Position numbers and translations under genes: made by a program. 16,080 nt of DNA from Chloroflexota bacterium (GTDB lineage Bacteria > Chloroflexota > UBA11872 > VXOZ01). Numbering within the stretch: the first letter of the stretch is position 1; every line of letters begins with the position of its first letter. The notes under the pieces were generated by a model. The model ran no database searches. It worked only from the letters and a program-made list of their open reading frames with translations, and was not told where the DNA came from. Where the stretch lies: contig VXOZ01000160.1 of assembly GCA_009839775.1 (NCBI GenBank), positions 1 to 16,080 of the forward strand, in the 5' to 3' direction. Of the stretch, positions 5,974 through 14,006 are shown piece after piece.

Positions 5974-8049
5974 TTGGCAAAACGTAAACTCATCGTCGTT
6001 GAATCGCCCACAAAGGCGCGTACTATCAAGAAATTCCTCGGCCGCAATTTTGCCGTCGAGTCGTCCATGGGGCATGTGCGGGATCTTCCCAAGAGCAAGC
6101 TGGGCGTGGAGGTTGAAAACGACTTTGCGCCTTCATACGTGATCCCTCGCGATAAGAACGCCACCATCAAAAAGCTGACCGAGCAAGCGCGGAAGTCCAG
6201 CGAGATCTTGCTCGCCACCGACCCCGATCGGGAAGGGGAGGCCATAGCCTGGCACCTACTCGAGGCGCTCAAGCGCAAGATGAAGGACCAAGACTTGAGC
6301 GCGCGGCGTGTGGTTTTCCACGAAATCACGCAGGATGCCGTAAAGCACGCGCTTGAGGAACCGCGCGACATCAACGCGGACCTCGTGGACGCGCAGCAGG
6401 CGCGGCGGGTGCTCGATCGTCTGGTCGGCTACAAGATGAGCCCGTTTCTCTGGCGCAAAGTGCAACGCGGCTTGTCAGCGGGCAGGGTGCAATCGGTGGC
6501 GCTGCGCCTCATCGTGGATCGCGAGCGCGAGATTGAAGCGTTTGTGCCGCAGGAGCACTGGTCGCTCCACGCGAGACTCGCCAAGGTACCGGCTAAGCGC
6601 AAGCAGGATCAGTTTGATGCCGCGCTCGTGCAACTGGAAGGCAAGAAGCCGGAGATCGCTGATGAGGAAACGGCGCAAGGAATCTTGCGGGAACTTGACG
6701 GCGCCGCGTGGCCGGTGCAGAAGATTTCAGTTCGAGAAAGGCGGCGACGGCCGAGCGCGCCGTATACCACGAGCACCATGCAGCAAGACGCCTCAGGCCG
6801 CTTGAGCTTTGGCGCGGCGCGTACGATGCGCTTGGCGCAGCAACTCTATGAAGGCATTGCGATTGGCGGAGAAGGCCAGGTGGGTCTTATCACCTACATG
6901 CGTACGGATTCCGCGCAGGTGAGCAGCGAGGCGGTCGCGCAGGTGCGCGAATTCATCGGCCAAACGTACGGCGCAGATGAAGTGCCTGATAAGCCGAATC
7001 GCTATACGTCGCGGGTGAAGAATGCCCAGGAAGCCCACGAGGCAATCCGGCCCACCAGCGTCTTCCGCACGCCGGGGCAAATGCGAGAATTCCTGGATAA
7101 GGACCAACTCAGGCTCTATACGCTCATTTGGCAGCGCTTCGTCGCCAGCCAGATGCGTCCGGCTTTGCTGGAAACGACATCGGTGGATATCGTGCCGCGA
7201 AAGGACAACTCCGATCTGAAGTGCCGCTTCCGCGCGTCGGCGACTCAGGTGAAGAGTCCCGGCTTCTATCAGGTCTATCGCGCGGACGAGGAGCAGGAGG
7301 ACGAGAAGAACACCTTGCCTCCGTTGGCAGAAGGCGAGGTGTTGGATCTCCGCAAACTCTGGCCGGAGCAGCATTTCACCCAACCGCCGCCGCGCTACAC
7401 CGAGGCGAGCCTGATTCGGGCACTGGAAGAAGAGGGCATCGGCCGGCCGAGCACCTACGCGCCTATTCTCTCGGTGATTCAGGAGCGCACGTACGTCGAA
7501 CGGGAACGGCGCAGCCTCAAGCCCACCGAACTGGGCATGGTGGTGCGGGACATCTTAGTCAAGCATTTCCCCGACATCATCAAGACTGAGTTCACGGCGG
7601 CGATGGAAGAGGACCTCGATGCCATCTCCCGCGGCGAGAAGCAGTGGACGCCCGTGCTCAAGGAATTCTATGGCGGCTTCAGCGCGGCGCTGGAGAAAGC
7701 CGACCAGGAGGCGGAGCGCGTCCAGCGGCCGGTGGTAGAGACCGGCGAGATGTGTGAGAAGTGCGGCAAACCGTTGCTGCTGCGCGAAGGGCGCTTCGGC
7801 AAGTTTATTGGCTGCAGCGGCTTCCCGCAGTGCCGCAATACCAAGCAGTATTTGGACACCATCGGCGTGGACTGTCCTCAATGCGGCCAAGGGGATGTGG
7901 TGCGCAAACGCAACAGGCGCGGTAGCGTCTTCTATAGTTGCTCCCGCTATCCCGATTGCGAGTATGCGAGCTCGCGTCCTCCCGCTGCCCGTAAGGAATC
8001 CGCGGAAGAACAAGCGAAGAAGGAGCCGGCAGAAGTAGCCGGCGACTAG
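5974..8049 (+). CDS. topA: DNA topoisomerase I (type IA)
   Basis: The 691-residue protein (from the TTG at 5974; 694 from an in-frame GTG at 5965) relaxes negatively supercoiled DNA by single-strand cleavage through a 5'-phosphotyrosine. The Toprim domain carries IVVESPTKA with E10 and TDPDREGEAIAWHL with D83, D85 and E87. Later come DAQQARRVLDRLVGYKMSPF and GLSAGRVQSVALRLIVDRE. The catalytic tyrosine is Y308 in LITYMRTDSAQVS, and EAHEAIRPTS and LEEEGIGRPSTYAPI follow. Two C4 zinc ribbons close the protein: CEKCGKPLLL with CSGFPQC (about 594-620) and CPQCGQGD with CSRYPDC (about 633-661), then a short Lys/Glu/Ala tail. E. coli TopA is 865 residues with more C-terminal DNA-binding units, so this is a compact but complete form. 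It is convergent with the histidine kinase gene downstream. No strong promoter is seen in the 147-base gap upstream. Confidence 0.97.
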   Translation: MAKRKLIVVESPTKARTIKKFLGRNFAVESSMGHVRDLPKSKLGVEVENDFAPSYVIPRDKNATIKKLTEQARKSSEILLATDPDREGEAIAWHLLEALKRKMKDQDLSARRVVFHEITQDAVKHALEEPRDINADLVDAQQARRVLDRLVGYKMSPFLWRKVQRGLSAGRVQSVALRLIVDREREIEAFVPQEHWSLHARLAKVPAKRKQDQFDAALVQLEGKKPEIADEETAQGILRELDGAAWPVQKISVRERRRRPSAPYTTSTMQQDASGRLSFGAARTMRLAQQLYEGIAIGGEGQVGLITYMRTDSAQVSSEAVAQVREFIGQTYGADEVPDKPNRYTSRVKNAQEAHEAIRPTSVFRTPGQMREFLDKDQLRLYTLIWQRFVASQMRPALLETTSVDIVPRKDNSDLKCRFRASATQVKSPGFYQVYRADEEQEDEKNTLPPLAEGEVLDLRKLWPEQHFTQPPPRYTEASLIRALEEEGIGRPSTYAPILSVIQERTYVERERRSLKPTELGMVVRDILVKHFPDIIKTEFTAAMEEDLDAISRGEKQWTPVLKEFYGGFSAALEKADQEAERVQRPVVETGEMCEKCGKPLLLREGRFGKFIGCSGFPQCRNTKQYLDTIGVDCPQCGQGDVVRKRNRRGSVFYSCSRYPDCEYASSRPPAARKESAEEQAKKEPAEVAGD

Positions 8050-8096
8050 CCGCAGGTCGAAAAGCGCAGCCTAGTACCATACAGGCATGAGCCGAG

Positions 8097-8145
8097 CCCC
8101 CTATTACTGGACATGACTTGGTCCAATTCCGCTGCCAAAGGGGGG
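8097..8145. terminator. Possible terminator hairpin between convergent genes
   Basis: CCCCCT (8097-8102) can pair with AGGGGG (8139-8144), and inside it TGGAC (8108-8112) pairs with GTCCA (8121-8125). The structure lies between the converging ends of topA and the histidine kinase gene, where a bidirectional terminator is expected. The loop is large and the nearest T-run (8156-8159) is 11 bases on, so the call is weak. The rest of 8050-8250 shows nothing else. Confidence 0.3.
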
Positions 8146-8250
8146 TGTGTCGGGTTTTCTAGCGGCCCAATGCCGCACGAGTAACGGCCTTTGCGCGCAC
8201 TGGTCTGAGATGATCCCGACACGCGCCCTGCGGTTTGGTGGCGCCGAACT

Positions 8251-9609
8251 CTATGAAACCGGGATGGTGATTACCATCTCCGTGTACTCGCCCGATTTGG
8301 AGTGCGGCGTGATCGAGCCGCCGTGTTGGCGCACAATGTCGTTTGAGAGGCTCAGCCCTAGTCCCGTGCCTTTGTCAGCCGGCTTGGTGGTGAAGAACGG
8401 GTTGAAGACTCTCTCCAGAACGTCTGGCGGCATCCCAGTGCCGTTGTCGCGAATCCTGACCTCTACGGCATCATCTTTTTGCTCTGTTTGCAACCAGAGA
8501 GTCGGCAAATAGTCTTTGCCGTTCGCCTTGCGCTCACGGTTCTTTTCATCCGTTGCATAGCAAGCATTGCCCACCATATTCAGGAATACACGTCCCATGT
8601 CTTCGGGGATCACAGGCACCCGACCCGCTTTCGAATCGAAGGCTTCTTCAATGTGCAGGTTGAAGTCTGGGTCAAGTGCGCGGGCGCTGTGGAAGGCGAG
8701 CATAGCGTGCTCTCTGAGCAGATCGTTAATGTCGACGAGCTGGATTGAGCCGCCGCCGCGGCCAAGCATGAGCATATCGTGGACAATGCGGTTGGCGCGG
8801 TCGCCGTGCGAGCGGATACGCTGCAAGTTTTCGGCCAGATCCTCGCAGATCTCCGAGATAAGAGAGCGTCTCTCGTCGTCGAGGTCGTCCGCGTTTTCGT
8901 CTATGGTCTCCCTCAGTTCAGCGAGCAGTTCATCCGACGCTTCGGAGAAATTCTTCATAAAGTTCAACGGATTCCTGATTTCATGGGCGACCCCGGCGGT
9001 TAGTTCTCCTAATTCAGCCAGTTTCTGACGCAGGATGATCTGGTCCTGTGTCTGCCGCAGTTCCGCGAGGACGCGCTCGAGTTCCTCGTTCTTGTCCTGG
9101 AGGTCTTGTGAGAGCTTTTTCACCAGGTCGAGTTGCATCGCCTTTATGGAGCGCTGCCGCAATTCCTCCAGGGCCAGAGCCGTCATGGCGACCTCATCTT
9201 GCCCCTGCACATCAACTTTGTACGCCAGATCGCCCGCGCCCATGCGGCGTATCCAAACCTCCAAGGCCACGGTACGCAACCCAACGGTTACGTACATGTA
9301 GACCACAAATGCCAAGAGCGCGAGGCTGAGAAGCCCAAAGGCAAGTAACTGCAGCGACCCACTGGAAATCCCCTGTAGGGTGGTTACGATCTCAACATTC
9401 GACGGTGAGGCGCTGACCCCGCCGGACCGGTCAGCAGCGCCAAGACCTTCTCGTAGCAAGTCCTGAACGCTCCTATACGCCATGAAGCTGACAATGATGC
9501 CCCAAACTGTGAGCAGCAGGGTCAGCAGCACGGCCAGACTTACCTGATTGAACTTGCGGCGAATGCTGAAGAGGGGGAGAGCGAACTGGTCTTTCTTTAC
9601 CTCGGACAT
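8251..9609 (-). CDS. Membrane-bound sensor histidine kinase (orphan)
   Basis: The 452-residue protein is a two-component sensor kinase of the HisKA/HATPase_c type. Start 9609 (MSEVKKDQF) is preferred over an in-frame ATG at 9735 because AGGT lies 6 bases before it and a good promoter lies between the two. Order: TM1 (about 22-45), a short external loop (about 46-83), TM2 (about 84-110), a HAMP-like linker with ALEVWIRRMGAGDLAYKV, a coiled coil (about 155-200), GELTAGVAHEIRNPLNFMKN with phospho-acceptor H209, N box FLNMVGNACYA (N345), G1 DNGTGMP (388-394), F box FNPFFTTK and G2 GTGLGLS (414-420). The HEIRNPL wording and the glycine boxes are complete, so it should be active. The external loop of under 40 residues leaves no room for a ligand domain, suggesting sensing within the membrane or through a partner. 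No response regulator gene is in the window. Confidence 0.93.
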   Translation of the reverse strand: MSEVKKDQFALPLFSIRRKFNQVSLAVLLTLLLTVWGIIVSFMAYRSVQDLLREGLGAADRSGGVSASPSNVEIVTTLQGISSGSLQLLAFGLLSLALLAFVVYMYVTVGLRTVALEVWIRRMGAGDLAYKVDVQGQDEVAMTALALEELRQRSIKAMQLDLVKKLSQDLQDKNEELERVLAELRQTQDQIILRQKLAELGELTAGVAHEIRNPLNFMKNFSEASDELLAELRETIDENADDLDDERRSLISEICEDLAENLQRIRSHGDRANRIVHDMLMLGRGGGSIQLVDINDLLREHAMLAFHSARALDPDFNLHIEEAFDSKAGRVPVIPEDMGRVFLNMVGNACYATDEKNRERKANGKDYLPTLWLQTEQKDDAVEVRIRDNGTGMPPDVLERVFNPFFTTKPADKGTGLGLSLSNDIVRQHGGSITPHSKSGEYTEMVITIPVS

Positions 9610-9653
9610 GTTGTACCTCGTTGCGCCGATAGAGCAGTGAAATTCCGCTATTG

Positions 9654-9682
9654 AGTATAGTATTCCGGGCCCGCACTTCCAA
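9654..9682 (-). promoter_or_regulatory. Sigma70-type promoter of the histidine kinase gene
   Basis: Read on the minus strand, TTGGAA (9682-9677) is followed after exactly 17 bases by TATACT (9659-9654). Each box differs from consensus by one or two bases. Transcription would start near 9646, leaving a leader of about 37 bases before the ATG at 9609. This is the clearest promoter in the window and supports the shorter kinase start. Confidence 0.65.
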
Positions 9683-9689
9683 AGTGTGC

Positions 9690-10114
9690 CGGCGCGTTGA
9701 CCCGCCCATGGCGTGATGGGAAACGCGGAATGCACTTAGCTGCGCCGGGACCGGCGTCATCGCTGAGGGATAGAGTGAAGGCGGATGCGCTCTCTTGGAA
9801 TTGAAGAATCAAAAAGCAAGAGACTGCTTCAAGAAACTCCTGCTATCGGGATGCATCTAGATCATGGCGTGCAAATGCAATTCAGCCAATTGCGCGATCC
9901 CGAGCTCAATCAAATGCCGCGGGTCGCGCCATGTGTCCGTAACGCAGTTATTCGATTCGCGGCACGGCGACAAGACCTCGCACGGGACAATGTACGCCTG
10001 GCGCCATAGCGCACCGCAGTCTGATGGACGCGAATCCGCTGGGCCGGCTGGCGGCCGGCCAGATCTTCCCGCCGCTCCCCAGAGGTAGTTGGCCCGTCGC
10101 CTAGTCCGGGACGG
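9690..10114. other. Intergenic stretch with no convincing gene
   Basis: About 425 bases between the kinase promoter and the end of the M42 peptidase gene. Only short open frames occur, without ribosome sites or recognisable family motifs. One of them, 9864-10088 on the plus strand, is cysteine-rich at its start (MACKCNSANCAIPS) but then loses any pattern. The one distinct structure is the hairpin at 10042-10060. I see no tRNA, repeat array or transposon end here. Confidence 0.5.
10042..10060 (-). terminator. Strong GC hairpin downstream of the M42 peptidase gene
   Basis: GGCCGGC (10042-10048) and GCCGGCC (10054-10060) pair perfectly across the 5-base loop TGGCG, 54 bases beyond the peptidase stop codon on the minus strand. 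No T-run follows, so it may be a transcript-end stabiliser or a Rho-associated end. Confidence 0.35.
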
Positions 10115-11152
10115 TCATTCCCAGCTTAAGTCAATTTCGTGGGCGGTCTCGATGAAGCGCCGCACGAGTTCAACGGTTGCGGCTACGTCCTGCTTGTTCA
10201 CCATCTCGTTGACGGTGTGGACGTAGCGGGTAGGCGTGGAGAGCGTAATGGCGGGTACGCCGTCGCGCGTCCGTTGAATGGCCCCGCCGTCGGTGCCGCC
10301 GCGCGGCAGAATCTCCATCTGGTACTGAATCTCGTTTTCATCGCAGATCTTGCGGCAGTGCGCCACGAGGCGCGGATCGCAAATGAGTGACGAATCCATG
10401 ATCTTGATCGCCGTGCCGTCGCCGAGTTTTGAAACGCGGTCGGCTTCTGTACCACCGGGTATGTCCACCGCCAGGGTCGAATCAAGCGCCAGGCCGATGT
10501 CGGGTTCCACGCCAAAGGCCGCGACGGTCGCCCCGCGCAAACCGACTTCCTCTTGCGATGACGCCACCGCATAGACCTCTGCCGCGTGCTCCTCTAAGCC
10601 GCGAATGGCCTCGATCATGACGTAGACGCTCACCCGGTCGTCCATGGCGGGCGACACCATCACATCGCCCAAGTCGTTGCACGTGCGGTCAAAGGTGATT
10701 GGTGTGCCGAGGGGTACAAGTTCTTTTGTCCGTTCGCCTGACAGCCCTACGTCAACGAAGAGGTCATCCAGTTGCAATGCTTTCCCCCGCTCTGACTCGT
10801 CCAGCAAATGCGTCGGCTTGGTCGCGGGCATGAGCACGCCGGTGAGTTCCTCCTGGCCGTGTACGCGGACCCGCTGCGCCACCAACGTGCGCGGGTCGAA
10901 GCCGCCGACGGGCTGCAGGCGAATGAAGCCGTTCTCGTCGATGTGCCGGGCCATAAACCCAATCTGGTCCATGTGGGCGGCGACCATGACCTTGGGGCCG
11001 CCCTGCCCCTGGCGATAGGCAATCAAGTTGCCCAAGGCGTCAACGCGCAGATCGGTCACCAGCGACGTTAGCTCATCGTGAATGACACCCCGAATCGGGT
11101 CTTCCCTGCTGGCAATACCCGGGGTCTCGCAGAGTCTCTTCAAAAGTTCCAT
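10115..11152 (-). CDS. M42 family metallo-aminopeptidase
   Basis: The 345-residue protein is a dinuclear-metal peptidase of family M42 (glutamyl aminopeptidase, FrvX, CelM, tetrahedral TET complexes), which trims N-terminal residues from peptides in the cytoplasm. Metal and catalytic residues are all visible: AHMDQIG (H60, D62), SPAMDDRVS (D171), SSQEEVGLRGA (catalytic E201 and metal ligand E202), ALDST (D224) and PTRYVHT (H312). GGTDGGAIQ, which contacts the substrate end, is at 285-293. Length is typical of the family (330-360). AAGGAG lies 9 bases before the ATG at 11152. It is often annotated as endoglucanase M, a historical misnomer. No signal peptide is seen. The 258-base gap upstream separates it from the divergent membrane-protein gene. 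The exact aminopeptidase specificity cannot be read. Confidence 0.94.
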   Translation of the reverse strand: MELLKRLCETPGIASREDPIRGVIHDELTSLVTDLRVDALGNLIAYRQGQGGPKVMVAAHMDQIGFMARHIDENGFIRLQPVGGFDPRTLVAQRVRVHGQEELTGVLMPATKPTHLLDESERGKALQLDDLFVDVGLSGERTKELVPLGTPITFDRTCNDLGDVMVSPAMDDRVSVYVMIEAIRGLEEHAAEVYAVASSQEEVGLRGATVAAFGVEPDIGLALDSTLAVDIPGGTEADRVSKLGDGTAIKIMDSSLICDPRLVAHCRKICDENEIQYQMEILPRGGTDGGAIQRTRDGVPAITLSTPTRYVHTVNEMVNKQDVAATVELVRRFIETAHEIDLSWE

Positions 11153-11411
11153 GCAAGTGCGCTCCTTACGCTAACCACGCAAATATAGCGAGTTTCTTTC
11201 AACATTCCTTTGTAGTGTAAACCAGGTTCTCACACAACTGCCAGAGTAGTTACTCACAGTTAGGTCGTTATGGCAGAAGGCACAGGTCTCGTGGCCGTAG
11301 CTGAGTTCCCTTGGGCAGACGCAACTGTCTTGGTGCAAGGCTAGGGCATGAAACCGCCGGTTCGCAGTGCTTAAGGCGCATTCGGTATGATAGTGGAGTG
11401 ATACCCCGCAT

Positions 11412-12434
11412 GTGTTGAGAGATACCATCATCGCGCCCGCAACTTCCTCCTCGTCCCAGCCAAATGACCTAGCAGAAGGCCCCACATCCTCTTTCTGGCG
11501 GCGGCTCTTAAGTCCGAGGACGCTCTTTTCCTTTCTCATTGCGCTTGCGCTGCTGGTGGCGCTCTGGCGTATGGTGGGCTTGGATTGGCGCGGGGTATGG
11601 TCGGAGATACGGCAAGTAGACATTCGGCTCTATGTGCTCGCGCTGCTCGTGTACTACACCACGCTCATTCCCCGTGCGCTGCGCTGGCGGCGCATGCTGC
11701 GCAATCTGGGTCATCGGGTGCCGTTGCGCTTGCTGGGCGAGGTGATCTTCCTCTCCTGGTTCATCAATCATCTTATTCCTGCCAAGATGGGGGACTTGTA
11801 TCGCGGACTTGTCCTACGCCGGAGAGAGGGCATTTCTTTTGCGCTCGCGACGGGCAGCGTGCTTGCGGAGCGCGCGGTTGACATTCTCGCGCTCTTCGCT
11901 GTGGCTACGATTACGGCGCTGCTCTTCGTGCGCGGGAGGCTGCTCACCGAGATGCAGGGAGTGCTTTTGGGGGCAGCCATCGTGGTTGTGATCATGGTGG
12001 GTGGTTTGTTTGTCCTGTGGCGTTTGGATAGTACGCTTTTGGCGCGTTTTCCGCTCAGTTTGGGTGAGCGGTTCGAGCGCTTGCAGCGCGGCATCTTTAC
12101 GTCAGTCCGCCCGCTGTGGCTCATGCTGCTGTTGACGGTGCTGGTGTGGGCCGCGGAGGCTGGGCGCTTCCTGCTGGTGGCAAACGCTTTGGGTATAAAC
12201 CTGGCATTGCCGCAGTTGCTCTTTGTGTTTGCGGCCGGCGCCCTCTTGCTCGCGGCCCCTACGCCAGGCGGCCTCGGCGCGGTGGAAGGGGGCATGGTGG
12301 GAGTGATGCTCTTGCTCGACGTGCCGGTTGAGACGGCCGCGGCGGTGGCGCTCCTCGACCGGCTCATCAGTTACTGGCTGGTGCTCATTCCCGGGGCGGG
12401 CTACTATTTCACACACGCCCGATTGAGGCTGTGA
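11412..12434 (+). CDS. Lysylphosphatidylglycerol synthase TM-region / AglD-like integral membrane protein
   Basis: The 340-residue protein, from a GTG start, has a hydrophilic N-terminus of about 35 residues and then seven to nine hydrophobic helices (about 38-56, 71-88, 106-122, 153-175, 183-203, 236-258, 266-284, 290-307, 317-334). Hallmarks of the LPG_synthase_TM family (UPF0104, YbhN, AglD) are IPRALRWRRML (86-96), SWFINHLIPAKMGDLYRGLV (115-134) and AAPTPGGLGAVEGGMVG (281-297). The cytoplasmic MprF aminoacyl-transfer domain is absent, so it is not a full MprF. Stand-alone members are linked to lipid or polyprenyl-linked sugar transfer across membranes in glycan loci. The following GT4 gene, 157 bases on, fits that. 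GGAG lies 13 bases before the GTG, which is far, and the ATG at 11410 is out of frame and stops at once, so the exact start is uncertain. Confidence 0.85.
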   Translation: MLRDTIIAPATSSSSQPNDLAEGPTSSFWRRLLSPRTLFSFLIALALLVALWRMVGLDWRGVWSEIRQVDIRLYVLALLVYYTTLIPRALRWRRMLRNLGHRVPLRLLGEVIFLSWFINHLIPAKMGDLYRGLVLRRREGISFALATGSVLAERAVDILALFAVATITALLFVRGRLLTEMQGVLLGAAIVVVIMVGGLFVLWRLDSTLLARFPLSLGERFERLQRGIFTSVRPLWLMLLLTVLVWAAEAGRFLLVANALGINLALPQLLFVFAAGALLLAAPTPGGLGAVEGGMVGVMLLLDVPVETAAAVALLDRLISYWLVLIPGAGYYFTHARLRL

Positions 12435-12591
12435 GCCCGGGTATCGCTGACTCTTGAGGGTGTCCCACCCGAGCGGTTTAGCGTGCAGGCACGTGTGCAG
12501 TGATTGCGTGCAACGGGTCTCGGTGGCAGATCAGTAGAATTGCGATGTAGGAAATCGGGCAGTATTCGAGCAGGCTGGAGTTCCTTGCGTT

Positions 12592-13722
12592 ATGAGAGTA
12601 GGGGTCGACTTCACGGGAGCGCTGCAGGCGGCCGGTATCGGTAGATATACGTGGTCGCTTGTCCGCGCGCTCATCGCACAGTGTCCTGCCGACGAGTTCA
12701 CACTATTGACGCCGCGAAACCCCGCCGGCCACTGGCAGCGTCTCAACGCGCCTAACGCGAAGTATCGGCATCTGCCGCTATCGGAGCGCACGCTGAAGCG
12801 TGTCTGGCATCGCTTGCGTCTGCCGCTGTTTGCCGACCTGCTCATGGGCGGGGCTGATGTCTTCTATGCGCCGGATTTTGTCTTGCCTCCCCTGTGGCGC
12901 GCGCCTGGCGTCATAACCGTCCACGATGTGTCGTACCGCCTCTTTCCTGATTCATACCCGGATTCCTTGCGCTCATACTTGGAAGCCGTTGTGCCGCGCA
13001 ACGTGGCGCGCGCGGACTTGGTCCTTGTGGATTCTGCGGCTACCCAGCGGGATTTGATAGCGACGTATGAAGTTGATCCGGCGAAAGTCGAAGTGCTCTA
13101 TTGCGGTGTTGACCCGGTCTTCCAGCCTCAAGACTCGCGCGCTGCGCGTCAGGCAGTGCGCCAACGATACGGTATTGAGGAGCCATACTTTCTTTCGGTG
13201 GGCACAATCCAGCCGCGCAAGAACATCGCGCGCATCGTCGCGGCCTTGCGCGGAGTCGTTGAGAACGGTCTGCCGCATCATCTGATGCACGTGGGGCAAC
13301 CGGGCTGGCTCTATGAGCCGATTTTCGCTGCGCCCCGTGAACACCACGTCTCCGATCGGGTGCACTTCCTGACCGAAGTCGATTCTGATGAAGACCTCGC
13401 GACGCTCTACTGCGGGGCCACGGCGTTCGTCTTTCCCAGCCTCCACGAGGGTTTCGGCATCCCGGTGCTCGAAGCCATGGCATGCGGGACGCCGGTGATT
13501 ACTGCAAACGTCTCGTCTCTGCCTGAGGTTGCGGGTGAGGCTGCGATTCTCGTAGACCCTACCAACGTCAGCGCGATTGTCGAGTCGCTGGTAGAACTCG
13601 CGGCAAATGAGGGCTTGCGCGCACAGCTTGTCGCCGCTGGCAGAGCGCGCGCCGCAGAGTTCACCTGGCAGCGCGCGGCGGAGGAGATGCGTGCGCACTT
13701 GGCGAGAGTGGCACAAAGCTAG
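12592..13722 (+). CDS. GT4-family glycosyltransferase (GT-B fold)
   Basis: The 376-residue protein is a retaining glycosyltransferase that moves a sugar from a nucleotide donor to a lipid or glycan acceptor at the cytoplasmic membrane face. The N-terminal domain opens MRVGVDFTGALQAAGIGRYT with the glycine-rich GIGRY loop. VITVHDVSYRLFP (108-120) and VDSAATQRDLI (146-156) are typical of mannosyl- or rhamnosyl-type GT4 enzymes. The linker CGVDPVF (171-177) leads to the donor-binding domain, with LSVGTIQPRKNI (201-212), FPSLHEGFGIPVLEAMACGT (281-300) and its EX7E pair E286 and E294, and SSLPEVAGEAAILVDP. It is full length. GGAG lies 11 bases before the ATG. Its neighbours are a membrane protein of the AglD type upstream and a secreted glycosidase downstream, so a cell-surface glycan role is likely. 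Donor and acceptor are not determinable. Confidence 0.93.
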   Translation: MRVGVDFTGALQAAGIGRYTWSLVRALIAQCPADEFTLLTPRNPAGHWQRLNAPNAKYRHLPLSERTLKRVWHRLRLPLFADLLMGGADVFYAPDFVLPPLWRAPGVITVHDVSYRLFPDSYPDSLRSYLEAVVPRNVARADLVLVDSAATQRDLIATYEVDPAKVEVLYCGVDPVFQPQDSRAARQAVRQRYGIEEPYFLSVGTIQPRKNIARIVAALRGVVENGLPHHLMHVGQPGWLYEPIFAAPREHHVSDRVHFLTEVDSDEDLATLYCGATAFVFPSLHEGFGIPVLEAMACGTPVITANVSSLPEVAGEAAILVDPTNVSAIVESLVELAANEGLRAQLVAAGRARAAEFTWQRAAEEMRAHLARVAQS

Positions 13723-13729
13723 ACCTGGA

Positions 13730-13751
13730 CCAAGAGGGGTGGGCCTTTTGG
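13730..13751 (+). terminator. Hairpin after the GT4 gene
   Basis: CCAAGAGG (13730-13737) pairs with CCTTTTGG (13744-13751) across a 6-base loop with one G-U pair, starting 8 bases after the stop codon. There is no T-run afterwards. It may mark the end of the transcript before the separate promoter near 13830. Confidence 0.4.
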
Positions 13752-13828
13752 GGCTATGCGTGGGCAAGAGGAAGGTAGGGAAGGTGCAATGAAACTAACA
13801 GTAGGCGGCAAGTGGGAATACGCGCGTC

Positions 13829-13837
13829 TGGTATAAT
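13829..13837 (+). promoter_or_regulatory. Extended -10 promoter upstream of the secreted glycosidase gene
   Basis: TGGTATAAT (13829-13837) is a perfect extended -10 element (TGN plus consensus TATAAT). No recognisable -35 lies 17 bases upstream, as is common for extended -10 promoters. Transcription would start near 13844, giving a leader of about 160 bases before the ATG at 14007. That leader contains no clear gene. Confidence 0.55.
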
Positions 13838-14006
13838 GTGTCGAGGTGGATTTCATCTCTCGCTCACCCCACGCGCAGCACCCATGTCATTCTTCTGCTT
13901 GCGGCGTGCATATGGGCAGGAGCCTCTCGCAACCAAGGTCCCCAACTGAATTTGCGTGCGCCCGGCACCGCCGCTGCGGGGGTCGAGAGGAGGTAGCTGG
14001 AACAAA

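Noticed and set aside
4579..6075. Minus-strand open frame of 498 codons opposite the DegT-family gene and the start of topA
   Set aside because: Shadow of the aminotransferase gene; it spans two real genes and an intergenic gap, has no ribosome site and its product matches no family I recognise.
9610..9735. Longer kinase start at 9735 adding 42 residues
   Set aside because: The extension would lie across the TTGGAA/TATACT promoter, has no signal or family match, and the ATG at 9609 has a better-placed ribosome site.
9864..10088. Cysteine-rich 74-codon open frame in the intergenic gap
   Set aside because: There is no ribosome site, only the first 20 residues are cysteine-rich, and an equally long frame overlaps it in another phase.
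12458..12470. GGGTG-TCC-CACCC hairpin after the AglD-like gene
   Set aside because: Only five base pairs with a three-base loop and no T-run; too weak to call a terminator.
13789..13836. 15-codon open frame (MKLTVGGKWEYARLV) with a purine-rich site before it
   Set aside because: Its stop codon lies inside the TATAAT box of the promoter at 13829-13837, it is very short, and nothing supports its translation.
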